Shown here: in pieces, positions 31,944-41,093 of the stretch
How positions within the stretch are numbered: position 1 is the stretch's first letter
Layout: the number at the start of each line of letters is the position of its first letter
From: a candidate division BRC1 bacterium HGW-BRC1-1
GTDB lineage: Bacteria > Sumerlaeota > Sumerlaeia > Sumerlaeales > Sumerlaeaceae
Reading direction: 5' to 3'
Length of the DNA stretch: 64,000 nucleotides
NCBI GenBank assembly: GCA_002842095.1
Contig: PHCB01000004.1
Coordinates: forward strand, 100,931 to 164,930
Made by a program: the position numbers and the translations under genes
The notes under the pieces: generated by a model
Seen by the model: the letters and a program-made list of their open reading frames with translations, nothing else
Told to the model about the DNA's origin: nothing
Database searches by the model: none

Positions 31944-34718
31944 ATGGAACTCTCAACCCGCTACGAACCCCAGGCAACCGAAGCCAAATGGTACCCGCTG
32001 TGGAACGACGCCGGATGCTTCGGCGCCGACGCCAACTCAAGCCGGCCTCCCTACTGCATCGTCATCCCGCCGCCCAACATCACCGGAATCCTGCACATGG
32101 GGCACGCCCTCAACAACACGCTGCAAGACGCCCTCATCCGCTGGCGGCGCATGGCCGGAGACAACGCCCTCTGGGTGCCCGGCACCGACCACGCCGGCAT
32201 CGCCACGCAGAACGTGGTGGAGCGTTCGCTCCTGGCCCAGGGCTCGTCACGCCACTCCCTCGGACGCGAAGCTTTCCTCGAACAAGTCTGGCAATGGCGC
32301 GACAAACACGGCGACATTATCGTCAATCAACTCAAGCGCATGGGCTGCTCGTGCGACTGGACCCGGGAGCGTTTCACGCTGGACGAAGGCCTGACCCGGG
32401 CCGTGCGCACCACCTTCAGCCGCCTCTATCGCGACGGCCTGATTTACCGCGGCAACTACCTCGTAAACTGGTGCGTGCGGTGCGGGACAACCCTTGCCGA
32501 TGACGAGGTGGAGTACACCGACAAGCAGGGCAAGCTGTGGCACATGCGCTACCCCATCGAGGGCCTGCCGGGAGAGTTCGCCGTGGTGGCCACCACGCGA
32601 CCCGAGACCATGCTGGGCGACACCGCCGTGGCCGTGAACCCCGCCGACGACCGCTACAAGCACCTCATCGGACGCCACGTTCTGCTACCGTTGGTCAACC
32701 GCCGCATCCCCATTATCGCCGATGATTTCGTCGACCGCGAATTCGGAACCGGCATGGTGAAGATCACGCCCGCCCACGACCCCAACGACTATCAGGCAGG
32801 AAAACGTCACGGGCTGGAGGAGATAAACGTCCTCACGCCCGACGGCCACATCAACGAAAACGGCGCGGCCTTCGAAGGCCTCGAGCGCTACGCGGCCCGC
32901 AAAGCTGTGGTGGCCGAACTTGAGAAACTTGGCCTGATGGAAAAGATCGAATCTCATCCCCAACGTGTCGGCGAATGTTACCGCTGCCACACGGCGGTGG
33001 AGCCTTACATCAGCCTCCAGTGGTTTGTAAAAATGGCGCCTCTGGCTGCCCCCGCGCGCAAAGCTGTGGAGGACGGTCGCGTCCATTTCCACCCCGAGGG
33101 CCGCGTGAACGATTACTACCGCTGGCTCGACGGACTGCGCGACTGGGCCATCAGCCGCCAGTTGTGGTGGGGGCACCAGATACCCGCGTTCTATGACGAC
33201 GAGGGCAACGTCCACGTGCCCGACACCGACGAGGAATACGAGCAGATGCGTGCCGACGCCCGCGACGGGAAACTGCGTCAGGACCCCGACGTGCTCGACA
33301 CCTGGTTCTCCAGCGCCCTGTGGCCCTTCTCCACCCTTGGCTGGCCCGACGAACAGAGCGCCGATCTGAAAGCGTTCTACCCCACCTCGGTGCTGATCAC
33401 GGCCAAGGACATTATCTTCTTCTGGGTCGCCCGCATGATCATGATGGGCCTCCACCTGCGCGACGAGGTGCCGTTCCACGACGTCTACTTCAACCCCATC
33501 GTTGCCGACGAACACGGCAAGAAGATGAGCAAGAGCAAGGGCAACGCCATCGACCCGCTCACCCTCATGGAGGAATACGGCACCGACGCCCTGCGGTTCA
33601 CGCTGTGCGCCTACGCAAGCCGCGATCAGCACATCGCCTTCAACGTGAAGGAGTGCGAGGGTTACCGCAACTTCATGAACAAGCTGTGGAACGCTTCGCG
33701 GTTCATCTTTTCAAACCTCGAAGGGCTGACGGCCGAAGACCTCGCCGCCGCCGCCCCCGCCGACCCGGCCGCCCGTGCCGCCATGCCGCTGGAAGACCGC
33801 TGGATTCTCAGCCGCTATGCCCACACCGTTCAAGCCGTGAACGAAGCCCTCACCGGTTTCGATTTCGACATCGCGGTGAAGGCGATTTACGACTTTTTCT
33901 GGAAGGACTTCTGCGACTACCACATCGAGCTGACGAAGTCGCGTCTGTACGGCGCAACCAACGATCCCTCCCCCGAGGCCACGGCCCGCAGCAAGTCGGC
34001 TCAGGCGATGCTCGTCGTCATTCTCGAAGGCACGCTGCGGTTGCTGCACCCCGTCTGTCCGTTCATCACCGAAGAAATCTGGAACGCCCTGCGTGACACC
34101 CTCCCGCAAGGCTTTGCGCAGGAAGCACCCACGGGCCAGACGCTGGGCGCTGAGTCGGCCAAAGCCTTCTCTTCGACCTTCCTCATGACCGCCCCGTGGC
34201 CGACCTTCGATCCCCAATCGTACATTGATGAAGCCGCAGAGACTCAGCTCGAACTTCTGCAGGAAGTCATTTATACGATCCGCAACATCCGCGGTGAAAT
34301 GAAAATGGGTCCCGGCATCGCGGCCACCATCCGCATGGCGGCACCCGACCAGCCCACGCTGGAAGCCCTCCGGCGCGACACCGCATTCTTCCACGCCCTT
34401 ACCAATCTCAAGACGCTGGAGATGGATATGGAAGGGGCTGTTTCTTCCCCCGCCTTTGCCGCCACGGGCATGGCCCGCGGGGTGATGATCTACGTCGAAC
34501 TCCCCGAGGAAATGAAGCAGCAGGAATGCCAGCGCCTCGAAAAAGAAGTGGCTCGCCTGGCCGGTGAAGTGACGCGCCTGGGCGCGAAACTGTCCAACGA
34601 ATCCTTCACCGCCAAAGCCCCCGCCGCCGTGGTGGAAAAGGAACGGGAAAAGCTGTTCACTCTGCAGGAAGAGCACGACACGATAACCAAGAAACTGGCC
34701 CTGCTGGGCAACGATTAG
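31944..34718 (+). CDS. valS: Valyl-tRNA synthetase
   Basis: A 924-residue class I synthetase that charges tRNA-Val and edits mischarged threonine. The ATP-binding HIGH motif appears as GILHMGHALNN (about residues 48-58) and the KMSKS motif as GKKMSKSKGNAIDP near residue 525. The CP1 editing domain follows the first part of the Rossmann fold (TTRPETMLGDTAV and a later GTGMVKITPAHDPND). The C-terminus (about 850-924) is the charged coiled-coil tail specific to ValS. No Shine-Dalgarno stands out before ATG 31944, but the N-terminus aligns with the family (STRYEPQATEAKWYPLW). A terminator follows at 34787. Confidence 0.97.
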   Translation: MELSTRYEPQATEAKWYPLWNDAGCFGADANSSRPPYCIVIPPPNITGILHMGHALNNTLQDALIRWRRMAGDNALWVPGTDHAGIATQNVVERSLLAQGSSRHSLGREAFLEQVWQWRDKHGDIIVNQLKRMGCSCDWTRERFTLDEGLTRAVRTTFSRLYRDGLIYRGNYLVNWCVRCGTTLADDEVEYTDKQGKLWHMRYPIEGLPGEFAVVATTRPETMLGDTAVAVNPADDRYKHLIGRHVLLPLVNRRIPIIADDFVDREFGTGMVKITPAHDPNDYQAGKRHGLEEINVLTPDGHINENGAAFEGLERYAARKAVVAELEKLGLMEKIESHPQRVGECYRCHTAVEPYISLQWFVKMAPLAAPARKAVEDGRVHFHPEGRVNDYYRWLDGLRDWAISRQLWWGHQIPAFYDDEGNVHVPDTDEEYEQMRADARDGKLRQDPDVLDTWFSSALWPFSTLGWPDEQSADLKAFYPTSVLITAKDIIFFWVARMIMMGLHLRDEVPFHDVYFNPIVADEHGKKMSKSKGNAIDPLTLMEEYGTDALRFTLCAYASRDQHIAFNVKECEGYRNFMNKLWNASRFIFSNLEGLTAEDLAAAAPADPAARAAMPLEDRWILSRYAHTVQAVNEALTGFDFDIAVKAIYDFFWKDFCDYHIELTKSRLYGATNDPSPEATARSKSAQAMLVVILEGTLRLLHPVCPFITEEIWNALRDTLPQGFAQEAPTGQTLGAESAKAFSSTFLMTAPWPTFDPQSYIDEAAETQLELLQEVIYTIRNIRGEMKMGPGIAATIRMAAPDQPTLEALRRDTAFFHALTNLKTLEMDMEGAVSSPAFAATGMARGVMIYVELPEEMKQQECQRLEKEVARLAGEVTRLGAKLSNESFTAKAPAAVVEKEREKLFTLQEEHDTITKKLALLGND

Positions 34719-34786
34719 ATGTCCGGAAAAGATTAGCAGTCATATAAAAAACAATCTGGACATCTCCCCTGCAAGCCTTCGAGCTT

Positions 34787-34828
34787 ATGCGGTCAGACGG
34801 AAAAACCTCCGTCTGGCCGCATTTTTTT
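34787..34828 (+). terminator. Rho-independent terminator after valS
   Basis: A 14-base stem (34787-34800 with 34809-34822, one or two G-T/mismatch positions), an A-rich loop, and a run of seven T (34822-34828). It lies 69 bases after the valS stop and ends just before the porin-like gene. Confidence 0.88.
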
Positions 34829-34841
34829 ACGGACACGTCTC

Positions 34842-36254
34842 TTGAATCTAATTCGTCAGTCCTTCCTGGTCGCCAGCCTTTCCATGGCATGCATAGCCTC
34901 GGTCCAATCCGCTCGACCGACATCTACCATAACATCCACCTCCGAAACGAAAACCGCTGTGCCCCATGTCCTCGCCCCGATATCATGGGGGGAGGACAAC
35001 GAATGGTCGCTCCAAATCGGGGGAATGCAACGGGTTCGCTATGAACGCCGTGACGATTACGACATGGACAAGGGCATCGGCGACAACGACAATTTCGGCC
35101 TCGTGCGCTCGCAGATCAACGCCGATCTGGTCTATCGCAATGTGGCCCGTGCGTTCATCGAGGTTCTGGATGCGCGGACCATCGGCACGCGCGTCGATTA
35201 TCAGCAAGAAGCGTACGCCCATGTTCAACAGGCGTGGCTGGAGCTACGCGAAGACCGCCCCAACCCATGGTCCATTCGCGTGGGGCGGCAGGAGTTGAGC
35301 CTCGGCGAGCACCTGCTTGTGGATTCATCCCCAACCTGGGGGAACCTCCCCCACGTCCACGAGGGTGTGCGCATCATGCGCGAAACGCCCGATTGGGATA
35401 TGTCGATGTTTCTCGTCCAGCCCACAAGTTCTAAAAAAGCCTACGAGGGTGGTACGACCAGCGACGCCAATCATCGGGTTGATGGGCAATGGTTCTATGG
35501 CATCTACCCCACGTTCAAGTTTCTGCGTCCGCACGAATTTGACGTCTATTTTCTGGGCTTGTCGGATGATGGCACCCACCGCAATGTGCCGGCCCCGCCC
35601 AAAAGTGAAGACGGCACGGTGGGCACGTCGGACCGCTACACAGTGGGCACCCGCTGGCGTGGACCCATCTCAAAAACTGATCGAGGCACCCTCGCATACG
35701 GGGTGGAAGGCGGCTATCAGTTCGGGCACCAATCGAGCGACAAGGTGCAGGCGTACTTCCTGCACACCGATCTCAGCTATCAATGGAACGCGCCGTGGAA
35801 ACCGAAAGTTTCGCTTGTGGGCAATCTCGCCTCCGGCGACCGACGCATGGGTGATGGCGAGACCAACACGTTCCAGCCTCCCTTTGGCACGGTTCACACG
35901 CCTTATGGCATTGTCGATTTCGCGCGGTTGCAAAATCTCCGCCACATCGGCATCGAGACATCCTTCCAACCCAACGAGAAGCTCACCATCGAACCCGGCA
36001 TTCACCAGTTCTGGCTCGATTCACGCACCGATTCCTGGTATAATAGTGGAGGGTCTTCCCTCGCACGCGATAAGACAGGCCAAAGCGGACGCGACCTGGG
36101 GTACGAAATCGATATCGTGGCAAAGTACAAGATGAACAAATTCACCACCCTTGAAGCGGGGGGAGCCCATTTTCTGGCGGGGCGCTACGCCGATAAAAAC
36201 GGACGGAGCGACGCGGCCAGCTACCTGTATTTGCAGTACGTCCTCAAGTTCTGA
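34842..36254 (+). CDS. Porin-like outer-membrane beta-barrel, alginate-export (AlgE-like) domain
   Basis: A 470-residue secreted protein with a signal peptide (MNLIRQSFLVASLSMACIAS) and then alternating amphipathic strands. The pattern RSQINADLVYRNVARAFIEV, then VRVGRQELSLGEHLL-type and LVDSSPTWGN segments, and the terminal aromatic residue in YLYLQYVLKF are typical of the alginate export family and of outer-membrane barrels in general. The start is TTG 34842; it gives a complete signal peptide, whereas the next ATG (34884) would cut it. Exported polymer or solute is unknown. The small SxtJ/DUF5989 pair converges from the right, 12 bases from its stop. Confidence 0.8.
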   Translation: MNLIRQSFLVASLSMACIASVQSARPTSTITSTSETKTAVPHVLAPISWGEDNEWSLQIGGMQRVRYERRDDYDMDKGIGDNDNFGLVRSQINADLVYRNVARAFIEVLDARTIGTRVDYQQEAYAHVQQAWLELREDRPNPWSIRVGRQELSLGEHLLVDSSPTWGNLPHVHEGVRIMRETPDWDMSMFLVQPTSSKKAYEGGTTSDANHRVDGQWFYGIYPTFKFLRPHEFDVYFLGLSDDGTHRNVPAPPKSEDGTVGTSDRYTVGTRWRGPISKTDRGTLAYGVEGGYQFGHQSSDKVQAYFLHTDLSYQWNAPWKPKVSLVGNLASGDRRMGDGETNTFQPPFGTVHTPYGIVDFARLQNLRHIGIETSFQPNEKLTIEPGIHQFWLDSRTDSWYNSGGSSLARDKTGQSGRDLGYEIDIVAKYKMNKFTTLEAGGAHFLAGRYADKNGRSDAASYLYLQYVLKF

Positions 36255-36265
36255 GACCCTGTCGC

Positions 36266-36493
36266 CTACCACTGACGCTTGAGATAAGCCATGGTGGGCT
36301 CGATCTTTTCGCGGGGCAGGAAGTAGGTTTTCTCGTCTCCTGTGAAGCGCGGCAGAAAATGGCGCCCGCTCAATTTAAGGACCAGAGCCAGAGGCGCGAA
36401 AAGTAGTACGTACAGGAGCGCGAAAATCAGCATACCCATCGCGTGGGCCATCCACTGACCAAACTGTTTCCACGCCGCGAAAAATTTTCTCAT
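36266..36493 (-). CDS. Small SxtJ-like membrane protein
   Basis: A 75-residue protein with one or two hydrophobic segments (about 15-38, AMGMLIFALLYVLLFAPLALVL) and a charged C-terminus. Its layout resembles the SxtJ family of small membrane proteins that occur beside carbamoyltransferases and DUF5989 proteins in glycan or toxin clusters. The start ATG 36493 gives MRKFFAAWKQFGQWM; a longer frame to 36586 overlaps the upstream gene and is rejected. It lies 16 bases downstream of the DUF5989 gene, an order often found for this pair. Assignment rests on pattern and context. Confidence 0.65.
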   Translation of the reverse strand: MRKFFAAWKQFGQWMAHAMGMLIFALLYVLLFAPLALVLKLSGRHFLPRFTGDEKTYFLPREKIEPTMAYLKRQW

Positions 36494-36509
36494 GCCGGGC
36501 TCATTCCTC

Positions 36510-36734
36510 TCAGAACAACGTGTAGATAAACCCGCTGACGGGCAGCGTGAAGACAATGAAAAGCCCGGCCAGCGCGAAGACCACAACCAGCGGGATAATC
36601 CACCACAACTTCCGTTCCCTCAGAAACTCAACAAACTCGCCCAGAATCACAAATCGATCGCGATATTTGACCGCTCCCCAAAAAAACGCGCCCAGTAAAA
36701 CCAAAATTCCAATGAGGGGTATATATTTTAACAT
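36510..36734 (-). CDS. DUF5989-family small membrane protein
   Basis: A 74-residue protein with two hydrophobic segments (about 3-18 and 46-66). The core FLRERKLWWIIPLVVVF followed by AGLFIVF and the C-terminal FIYTLF match the DUF5989 family as I remember it. Such proteins usually sit next to an SxtJ-like protein and a carbamoyltransferase; here only the SxtJ-like partner is present. The start ATG 36734 (MLKYIPLIG) gives the typical length; the frame is open further upstream to 36884, but those residues show no family features. Function unknown. Confidence 0.72.
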   Translation of the reverse strand: MLKYIPLIGILVLLGAFFWGAVKYRDRFVILGEFVEFLRERKLWWIIPLVVVFALAGLFIVFTLPVSGFIYTLF

Positions 36735-36959
36735 GCGCCGGTCTCCGTATCGATTCGATAAAGCGAATCTTGTGGTTGGCCTTGCTTCTTGCAATCGGCA
36801 ACCGCGATTAGCTTCTATTATCTTAACCATGCTCTCATTCGCAGAGCAGGGCCGGTAAAGCCTCGGGCACACCGGCCGGCGCATGAGGACATGGCAGCAT
36901 CAGACCGCACAACGAACCCCTCGCTCCGGCGAGGATGAATGAGGGTGGAGCCAACGACG

Positions 36960-38750
36960 ATGGCAGTCAATAAACCGACACCGGAACAGCGTAAGATCAT
37001 TGAAGGTCAGGCCGCCGCGCGTCGTGGCGGAGGCAATCAGGGCGGGTCCTCCAGCAGCACCCTGGGATCCATCCTTGAGGAAGCCGGTCTTATCAGCCAT
37101 GACATGATCAAAGACCTCATCCCCGACAACGAAAGCGCGGCCACCCTTAAACATGCCCTCGTGTCGCAAGGCATCGTGCGTCCCGACGACATCCTCGACG
37201 CCCTGGCCGCCAACCTCGGCTATGAAAAAATCAACCTGCGCGAACTGGCCGTCACCCCCGATCTGGTTCAACAGATTGAAGCACGGCACGCGCTGAAGTA
37301 TAAAGTTTTCCCCGTCGCCTACGACGACCAAACCCTCTCAGTTGCCTTGAGCGACCCCCTCAACATTCAGACGACGGACGATCTCGAGCGCATTTATCAC
37401 AAGCGCATCATCCCGGTCATTTCCTCCGAAGATGACATCGTCCGCTACCTGCGCAGCTATTACGAGAGCAGCGACATCTCCTCCATGTATCAGGACGCCG
37501 CCGACGAGGCCGTGTCTGAAGAAGCCCGCAAAGACGAAGAGGATTATTTCTCTGCAGTCGACGCCTCCGTTGGTGGCACGGAGGAAATGCCGGCGATCGT
37601 TCGCTTCGTGGACCTGATGTTCAAGCAGGCCGTCCACGACCGCGCTTCTGATATCCACGTTGAGCCGAACAAGTCCGGCGTGACCATCCGGTTCCGTATC
37701 GACGGTGTGCTCCACGAAGTTCCCGCCCCGCCCAAGCGCTGGCAGAACATGATTATTTCGCGCCTCAAGGTGCTCTCGGGCATGGACCTCGCAGAAAAGC
37801 GCATCCCCCTTGACGGTCGTATCAAGCTCAATGTTCCGGACAAGAAACTCGACGTCCGCGTATCGTCCATCCCCACCGTCTTCGGCGAATCCATCGTCAT
37901 GCGTATTCTCGACCAGGCCAGCGTGCTCATGGGTCTGGAAGACGTGGGCTTCCTCCCCGACTCCGTGCGCGTTTTTAAGGAACTGATCAGGACCCCAAAC
38001 GGCGTTATTCTGCTCACGGGCCCCACCGGATCGGGCAAAACGACCACGCTTTACTCTGCCCTGGCGACCATCAACAACGCGGAAACCAAGATCGTCACCA
38101 TCGAGGACCCTGTCGAATATATGCTCGACGGCATCAATCAGGTGCAGATCAACAAAGAGATCGGTCTCGACTTCTCCATGGGACTGCGCTCCATCCTGCG
38201 CCAGTCGCCCGACGTGATCATGGTCGGTGAGATGCGCGACTTGGAACCTGCCGAGATTGGCATTCGTGCCGCCCTCACAGGCCACCTGGTCTTCAGCACG
38301 TTGCACACGAACGACGCCCCCAGCGCCGTCATCCGCCTTATCGACATGGGCATCAAGCCGTTCCTCGTGGCCAGTTCCATCCAGGCCGTTATTGCCCAGC
38401 GTCTCGTTCGAAAAATCTGCAACAACTGCAAAATCAAATACAAGGCCACCACCGAGGAAATCCAGGCGGCGGGGTACGATCCCCTCGAATACGCCGATCA
38501 CGAATTCTCCAAGGGTGCCGGTTGCGACCGCTGCGGCGACAGTGGATACCGCGGACGTACCGCCATTCACGAAATCTTCGTCAACGATCCCGAATTGCGC
38601 CAGCTCATCATGCGCGTCGAGCCGACCAGCAAGGTGAAGCGCCTCGCCGTGAAAAAAGGCATGAGAACCCTGCGCATGGACGGCTGGGAGAAAGCACTAC
38701 TCGGTCAGACAACCATGCAGGAGATCATGCGCATCACCGTCGATTTGTAA
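36960..38750 (+). CDS. pilB: Type IV pilus extension ATPase PilB (GspE family)
   Basis: The hexameric motor that drives pilus assembly from the cytoplasm. It has an MshEN/GspE N-terminal domain (about 25-160), Walker A GPTGSGKTTTLY near 353, an Asp box, Walker B region VIMVGEMRD, a His box (HLVFSTLHTNDAPSA) and the C-terminal tetracysteine zinc motif (CNNC and CDRCG) that is typical of PilB/GspE and absent from PilT. ATG 36960 is preferred over 36939 because GGTGGAG at 36944-36950 is nine bases upstream. The gene is 5 kb from the pilM-pilN-secretin operon and on the other strand; pilC and pilT are not in the window. Confidence 0.94.
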   Translation: MAVNKPTPEQRKIIEGQAAARRGGGNQGGSSSSTLGSILEEAGLISHDMIKDLIPDNESAATLKHALVSQGIVRPDDILDALAANLGYEKINLRELAVTPDLVQQIEARHALKYKVFPVAYDDQTLSVALSDPLNIQTTDDLERIYHKRIIPVISSEDDIVRYLRSYYESSDISSMYQDAADEAVSEEARKDEEDYFSAVDASVGGTEEMPAIVRFVDLMFKQAVHDRASDIHVEPNKSGVTIRFRIDGVLHEVPAPPKRWQNMIISRLKVLSGMDLAEKRIPLDGRIKLNVPDKKLDVRVSSIPTVFGESIVMRILDQASVLMGLEDVGFLPDSVRVFKELIRTPNGVILLTGPTGSGKTTTLYSALATINNAETKIVTIEDPVEYMLDGINQVQINKEIGLDFSMGLRSILRQSPDVIMVGEMRDLEPAEIGIRAALTGHLVFSTLHTNDAPSAVIRLIDMGIKPFLVASSIQAVIAQRLVRKICNNCKIKYKATTEEIQAAGYDPLEYADHEFSKGAGCDRCGDSGYRGRTAIHEIFVNDPELRQLIMRVEPTSKVKRLAVKKGMRTLRMDGWEKALLGQTTMQEIMRITVDL

Positions 38751-38754
38751 GCAG

Positions 38755-39762
38755 TTACACAGCGCGGGAGGCTGGAGCTTCGGCTCCGGCTATCTCTTCC
38801 ACATGCAAACCCGCGGCCTGCAAAGAGCCGCTGATCCAGTTCTGTCCGGCTTCCCTTTTGATGGCGGGATAGCGCAGGAAAGTGCGGAAGGGGATCCAGG
38901 CGAACAAATGCAATCTCGCCTTGAGAGGGAGATTGCTCCACCCGTAAATCTCCCGGCGCAATCGACGACCCTCCGGACTGCAAAAGAAGATCACCTCGCG
39001 GAGATAGTGTAACGGGCCCCTCTGTTGAATCGTGTGGCGGCCGATTGATCGCTCGATGTAAGCGAGATGCGTGAAGCTGTCATAGACCCGCACCCGCCCA
39101 TCGCCGCTGCAGTGGTGCTGGGCTGACAGATTGTCGAGAACCCCCAACCTCCAGTTCTTACCCCGCACGCGAATGGACAGATCGATGTCCTCGAAACAAA
39201 ACGGATAGGCCGGATCAAACCCACCGACCGCTTCCAAAACATCCCTGCGCCACAACGAGCAGCATGTTGAAAGTGTGTCGGGGTTCTCGGTTTCCTGAAC
39301 ACTTCGAAAGATATGGTGATATCCTCCGCGTTGCAGATACCCCCCCAATAGCCAGAGCTTTTGTTTGTCCGCATCGAGATAAATTGCAGGGGCAATAGCG
39401 CCCAGTTGTTTGTTCTCGCGCAGGCCCTGGGTCAATCCCGACAGCACATCGGCATCCATCAGTTCCGCATCGCTGTCCATGAAACCGATGAACTCGCCCG
39501 AAGATGCCGCAATACCCAGATTGCGACCCCGGGCAGCTCCAAGGTTTTCGCTGCTCACGATCAGTTTTACCGGACCGCATTCACCACCTCGCAGCATTTC
39601 CACCGTTCCGTCAGTGGAGCCGTTATCCATGACCACGGATTCAACGCGCGCCGCGCAATTCTGCGCGCGAACCGAGGCCAGTGCCCGCCGGAGGTCCTCG
39701 CGGCGGTTCCACGATACGATAACCATCGAAATGATCGGGAGCGATTCCTTGTCCGGCGTCAC
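38755..39762 (-). CDS. Glycosyltransferase family 2 (rhamnosyltransferase-like)
   Basis: A GT-A enzyme of 335 residues. Motifs are SMVIVSWNRREDL, VVMDNGSTDGTV, the donor-binding FMDSDAEL and the family pattern GGFDPAYPFCFEDIDLSIRVR seen in WbbL-like rhamnosyltransferases. The start is GTG 39762, which overlaps the radical SAM stop by four bases (GTGA) and so indicates translational coupling. The frame is open to an ATG at 39843, but that would overlap the upstream gene by 85 bases and add residues unrelated to the family. The acceptor is unknown; its tight link to the radical SAM gene suggests one pathway. Confidence 0.82.
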   Translation of the reverse strand: MTPDKESLPIISMVIVSWNRREDLRRALASVRAQNCAARVESVVMDNGSTDGTVEMLRGGECGPVKLIVSSENLGAARGRNLGIAASSGEFIGFMDSDAELMDADVLSGLTQGLRENKQLGAIAPAIYLDADKQKLWLLGGYLQRGGYHHIFRSVQETENPDTLSTCCSLWRRDVLEAVGGFDPAYPFCFEDIDLSIRVRGKNWRLGVLDNLSAQHHCSGDGRVRVYDSFTHLAYIERSIGRHTIQQRGPLHYLREVIFFCSPEGRRLRREIYGWSNLPLKARLHLFAWIPFRTFLRYPAIKREAGQNWISGSLQAAGLHVEEIAGAEAPASRAV

Positions 39763-40973
39763 AACCGCTGCCACATGGCTTTCATTCCTGTCGCCGAGTA
39801 CTCGATATTCTTGCTCAAATAACACCCGTGCGTGCACCAACACTTCTTGGTTGCGGCGCGCATGGCATCTGCGGCGGGTGATCTCCAGGCGCTTTCAAAA
39901 TCCAAATCGAAATCCTTCACGTTGCCAAAAGCCTTGCTGAATTCGCACACGGCAAGCTCCCCCGTTGAGTACAGAACGCCCACGTTCTCCCCGGCCGACA
40001 CACAATCCACCATCTTCCGCCCCGTGCGCAGCATCTCCAGCGTGAACTCCGTGGTCAGATGAAACGCGTGGTTCGCAATTCCATCGCGACGGTTGATGCG
40101 TCTCAGCGTTGCCAGAATCTCATCCCATTTCTCCTCAGGGGGAAGGCCGACTCCGAGGGGATTATAATCCGTGGCAAAATCGCGCCCCAAACCCCACAGG
40201 CTGAAGTTAGTCCCCCGCACAAACTCGAACCCCTGCCGCACATCGGGGAAGGAGCGGAGATGATCATTCAGAATTTCAATCTGGTCGTAGTTTCGATCCG
40301 TGATAATGGTGATCACGCCCACATCAAGACGCCCGGGATGGCGATCGCGCACCTCGCATAAAGCTTTCAACGACTCCTGGGCCCGATCCCACGCCCGGGG
40401 ATTACCACGAGTCTCGTTGTGAATCTCCTCCATGCCATCCAGCGATATGAGCATATCCAACACGCCGGGCACATGGTCCTTCTCAATCCACTTCTCGCAG
40501 AAGTCGCGCAGACGGTCGGGCATGAAGCCATTGGAAATAATGGTGATGCGCTCGGCTTGCGTAGCCCTGGCAAGGACCGGCACAATCTCAGCGCACTCGG
40601 GATGAAGGATCGCCTCCCCGCCCGTAAAGATTATCCGTTCCAGAGTGGGCAGCGTGGGTGCCAGACGCTTGTAATCGGCCAGCGTCAATTCCCCCGGCAC
40701 GTGCCCCAGTTCCTCGATATAAAAGCAATGCTTGCAACGCGCGTTGCATACGTTTGTCAGAAATATAAAAAGGTCTTCCAAGTGTCCCGGCAAACCATCC
40801 CGCACCTCGGCACGGCGCTTGAGGTAGCGAGGCAGGTAGTACCCGAGCCAGTCCCGAAGCAGAAAACGCATTTTATTACGGCGGGTCGAAGCGACCGTCG
40901 CACGCACCAGACGCCGGATGGAAGAGGCCGAACGTGATCCTTCGTCAGAAGGTGATGGAAGATGGTCTGACAT
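39759..40973 (-). CDS. Radical SAM protein with C-terminal cysteine (SPASM-like) region
   Basis: A 404-residue enzyme expected to cleave SAM with a [4Fe-4S] cluster and start radical chemistry. The cluster motif CNARCKHCFY is at C76, C80 and C83; IIFTGGEAILHPE is the SAM-binding GGE strand, and ITIISNGF follows. The C-terminal part has extra cysteines (DCVSAGENV, AVCEFSK, and CWCTHGC) fitting a SPASM or twitch auxiliary cluster. The N-terminus (1-60) is basic and may contact membrane or nucleic acid. It is translationally coupled (GTGA) to a family 2 glycosyltransferase downstream. The substrate is not known; peptide or sugar modification are both possible. Confidence 0.88.
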   Translation of the reverse strand: MSDHLPSPSDEGSRSASSIRRLVRATVASTRRNKMRFLLRDWLGYYLPRYLKRRAEVRDGLPGHLEDLFIFLTNVCNARCKHCFYIEELGHVPGELTLADYKRLAPTLPTLERIIFTGGEAILHPECAEIVPVLARATQAERITIISNGFMPDRLRDFCEKWIEKDHVPGVLDMLISLDGMEEIHNETRGNPRAWDRAQESLKALCEVRDRHPGRLDVGVITIITDRNYDQIEILNDHLRSFPDVRQGFEFVRGTNFSLWGLGRDFATDYNPLGVGLPPEEKWDEILATLRRINRRDGIANHAFHLTTEFTLEMLRTGRKMVDCVSAGENVGVLYSTGELAVCEFSKAFGNVKDFDLDFESAWRSPAADAMRAATKKCWCTHGCYLSKNIEYSATGMKAMWQRL

Positions 40974-41093
40974 GATTGGTACCTTGTTACTGTCGGCAGG
41001 GCGACCTATGCGACGTCAGCAATGCCCGAAATCGCAGTGACAATAAATTGCTTTATTTCTGATTAACAAGTCGAGCACACTGGATAGACAACT

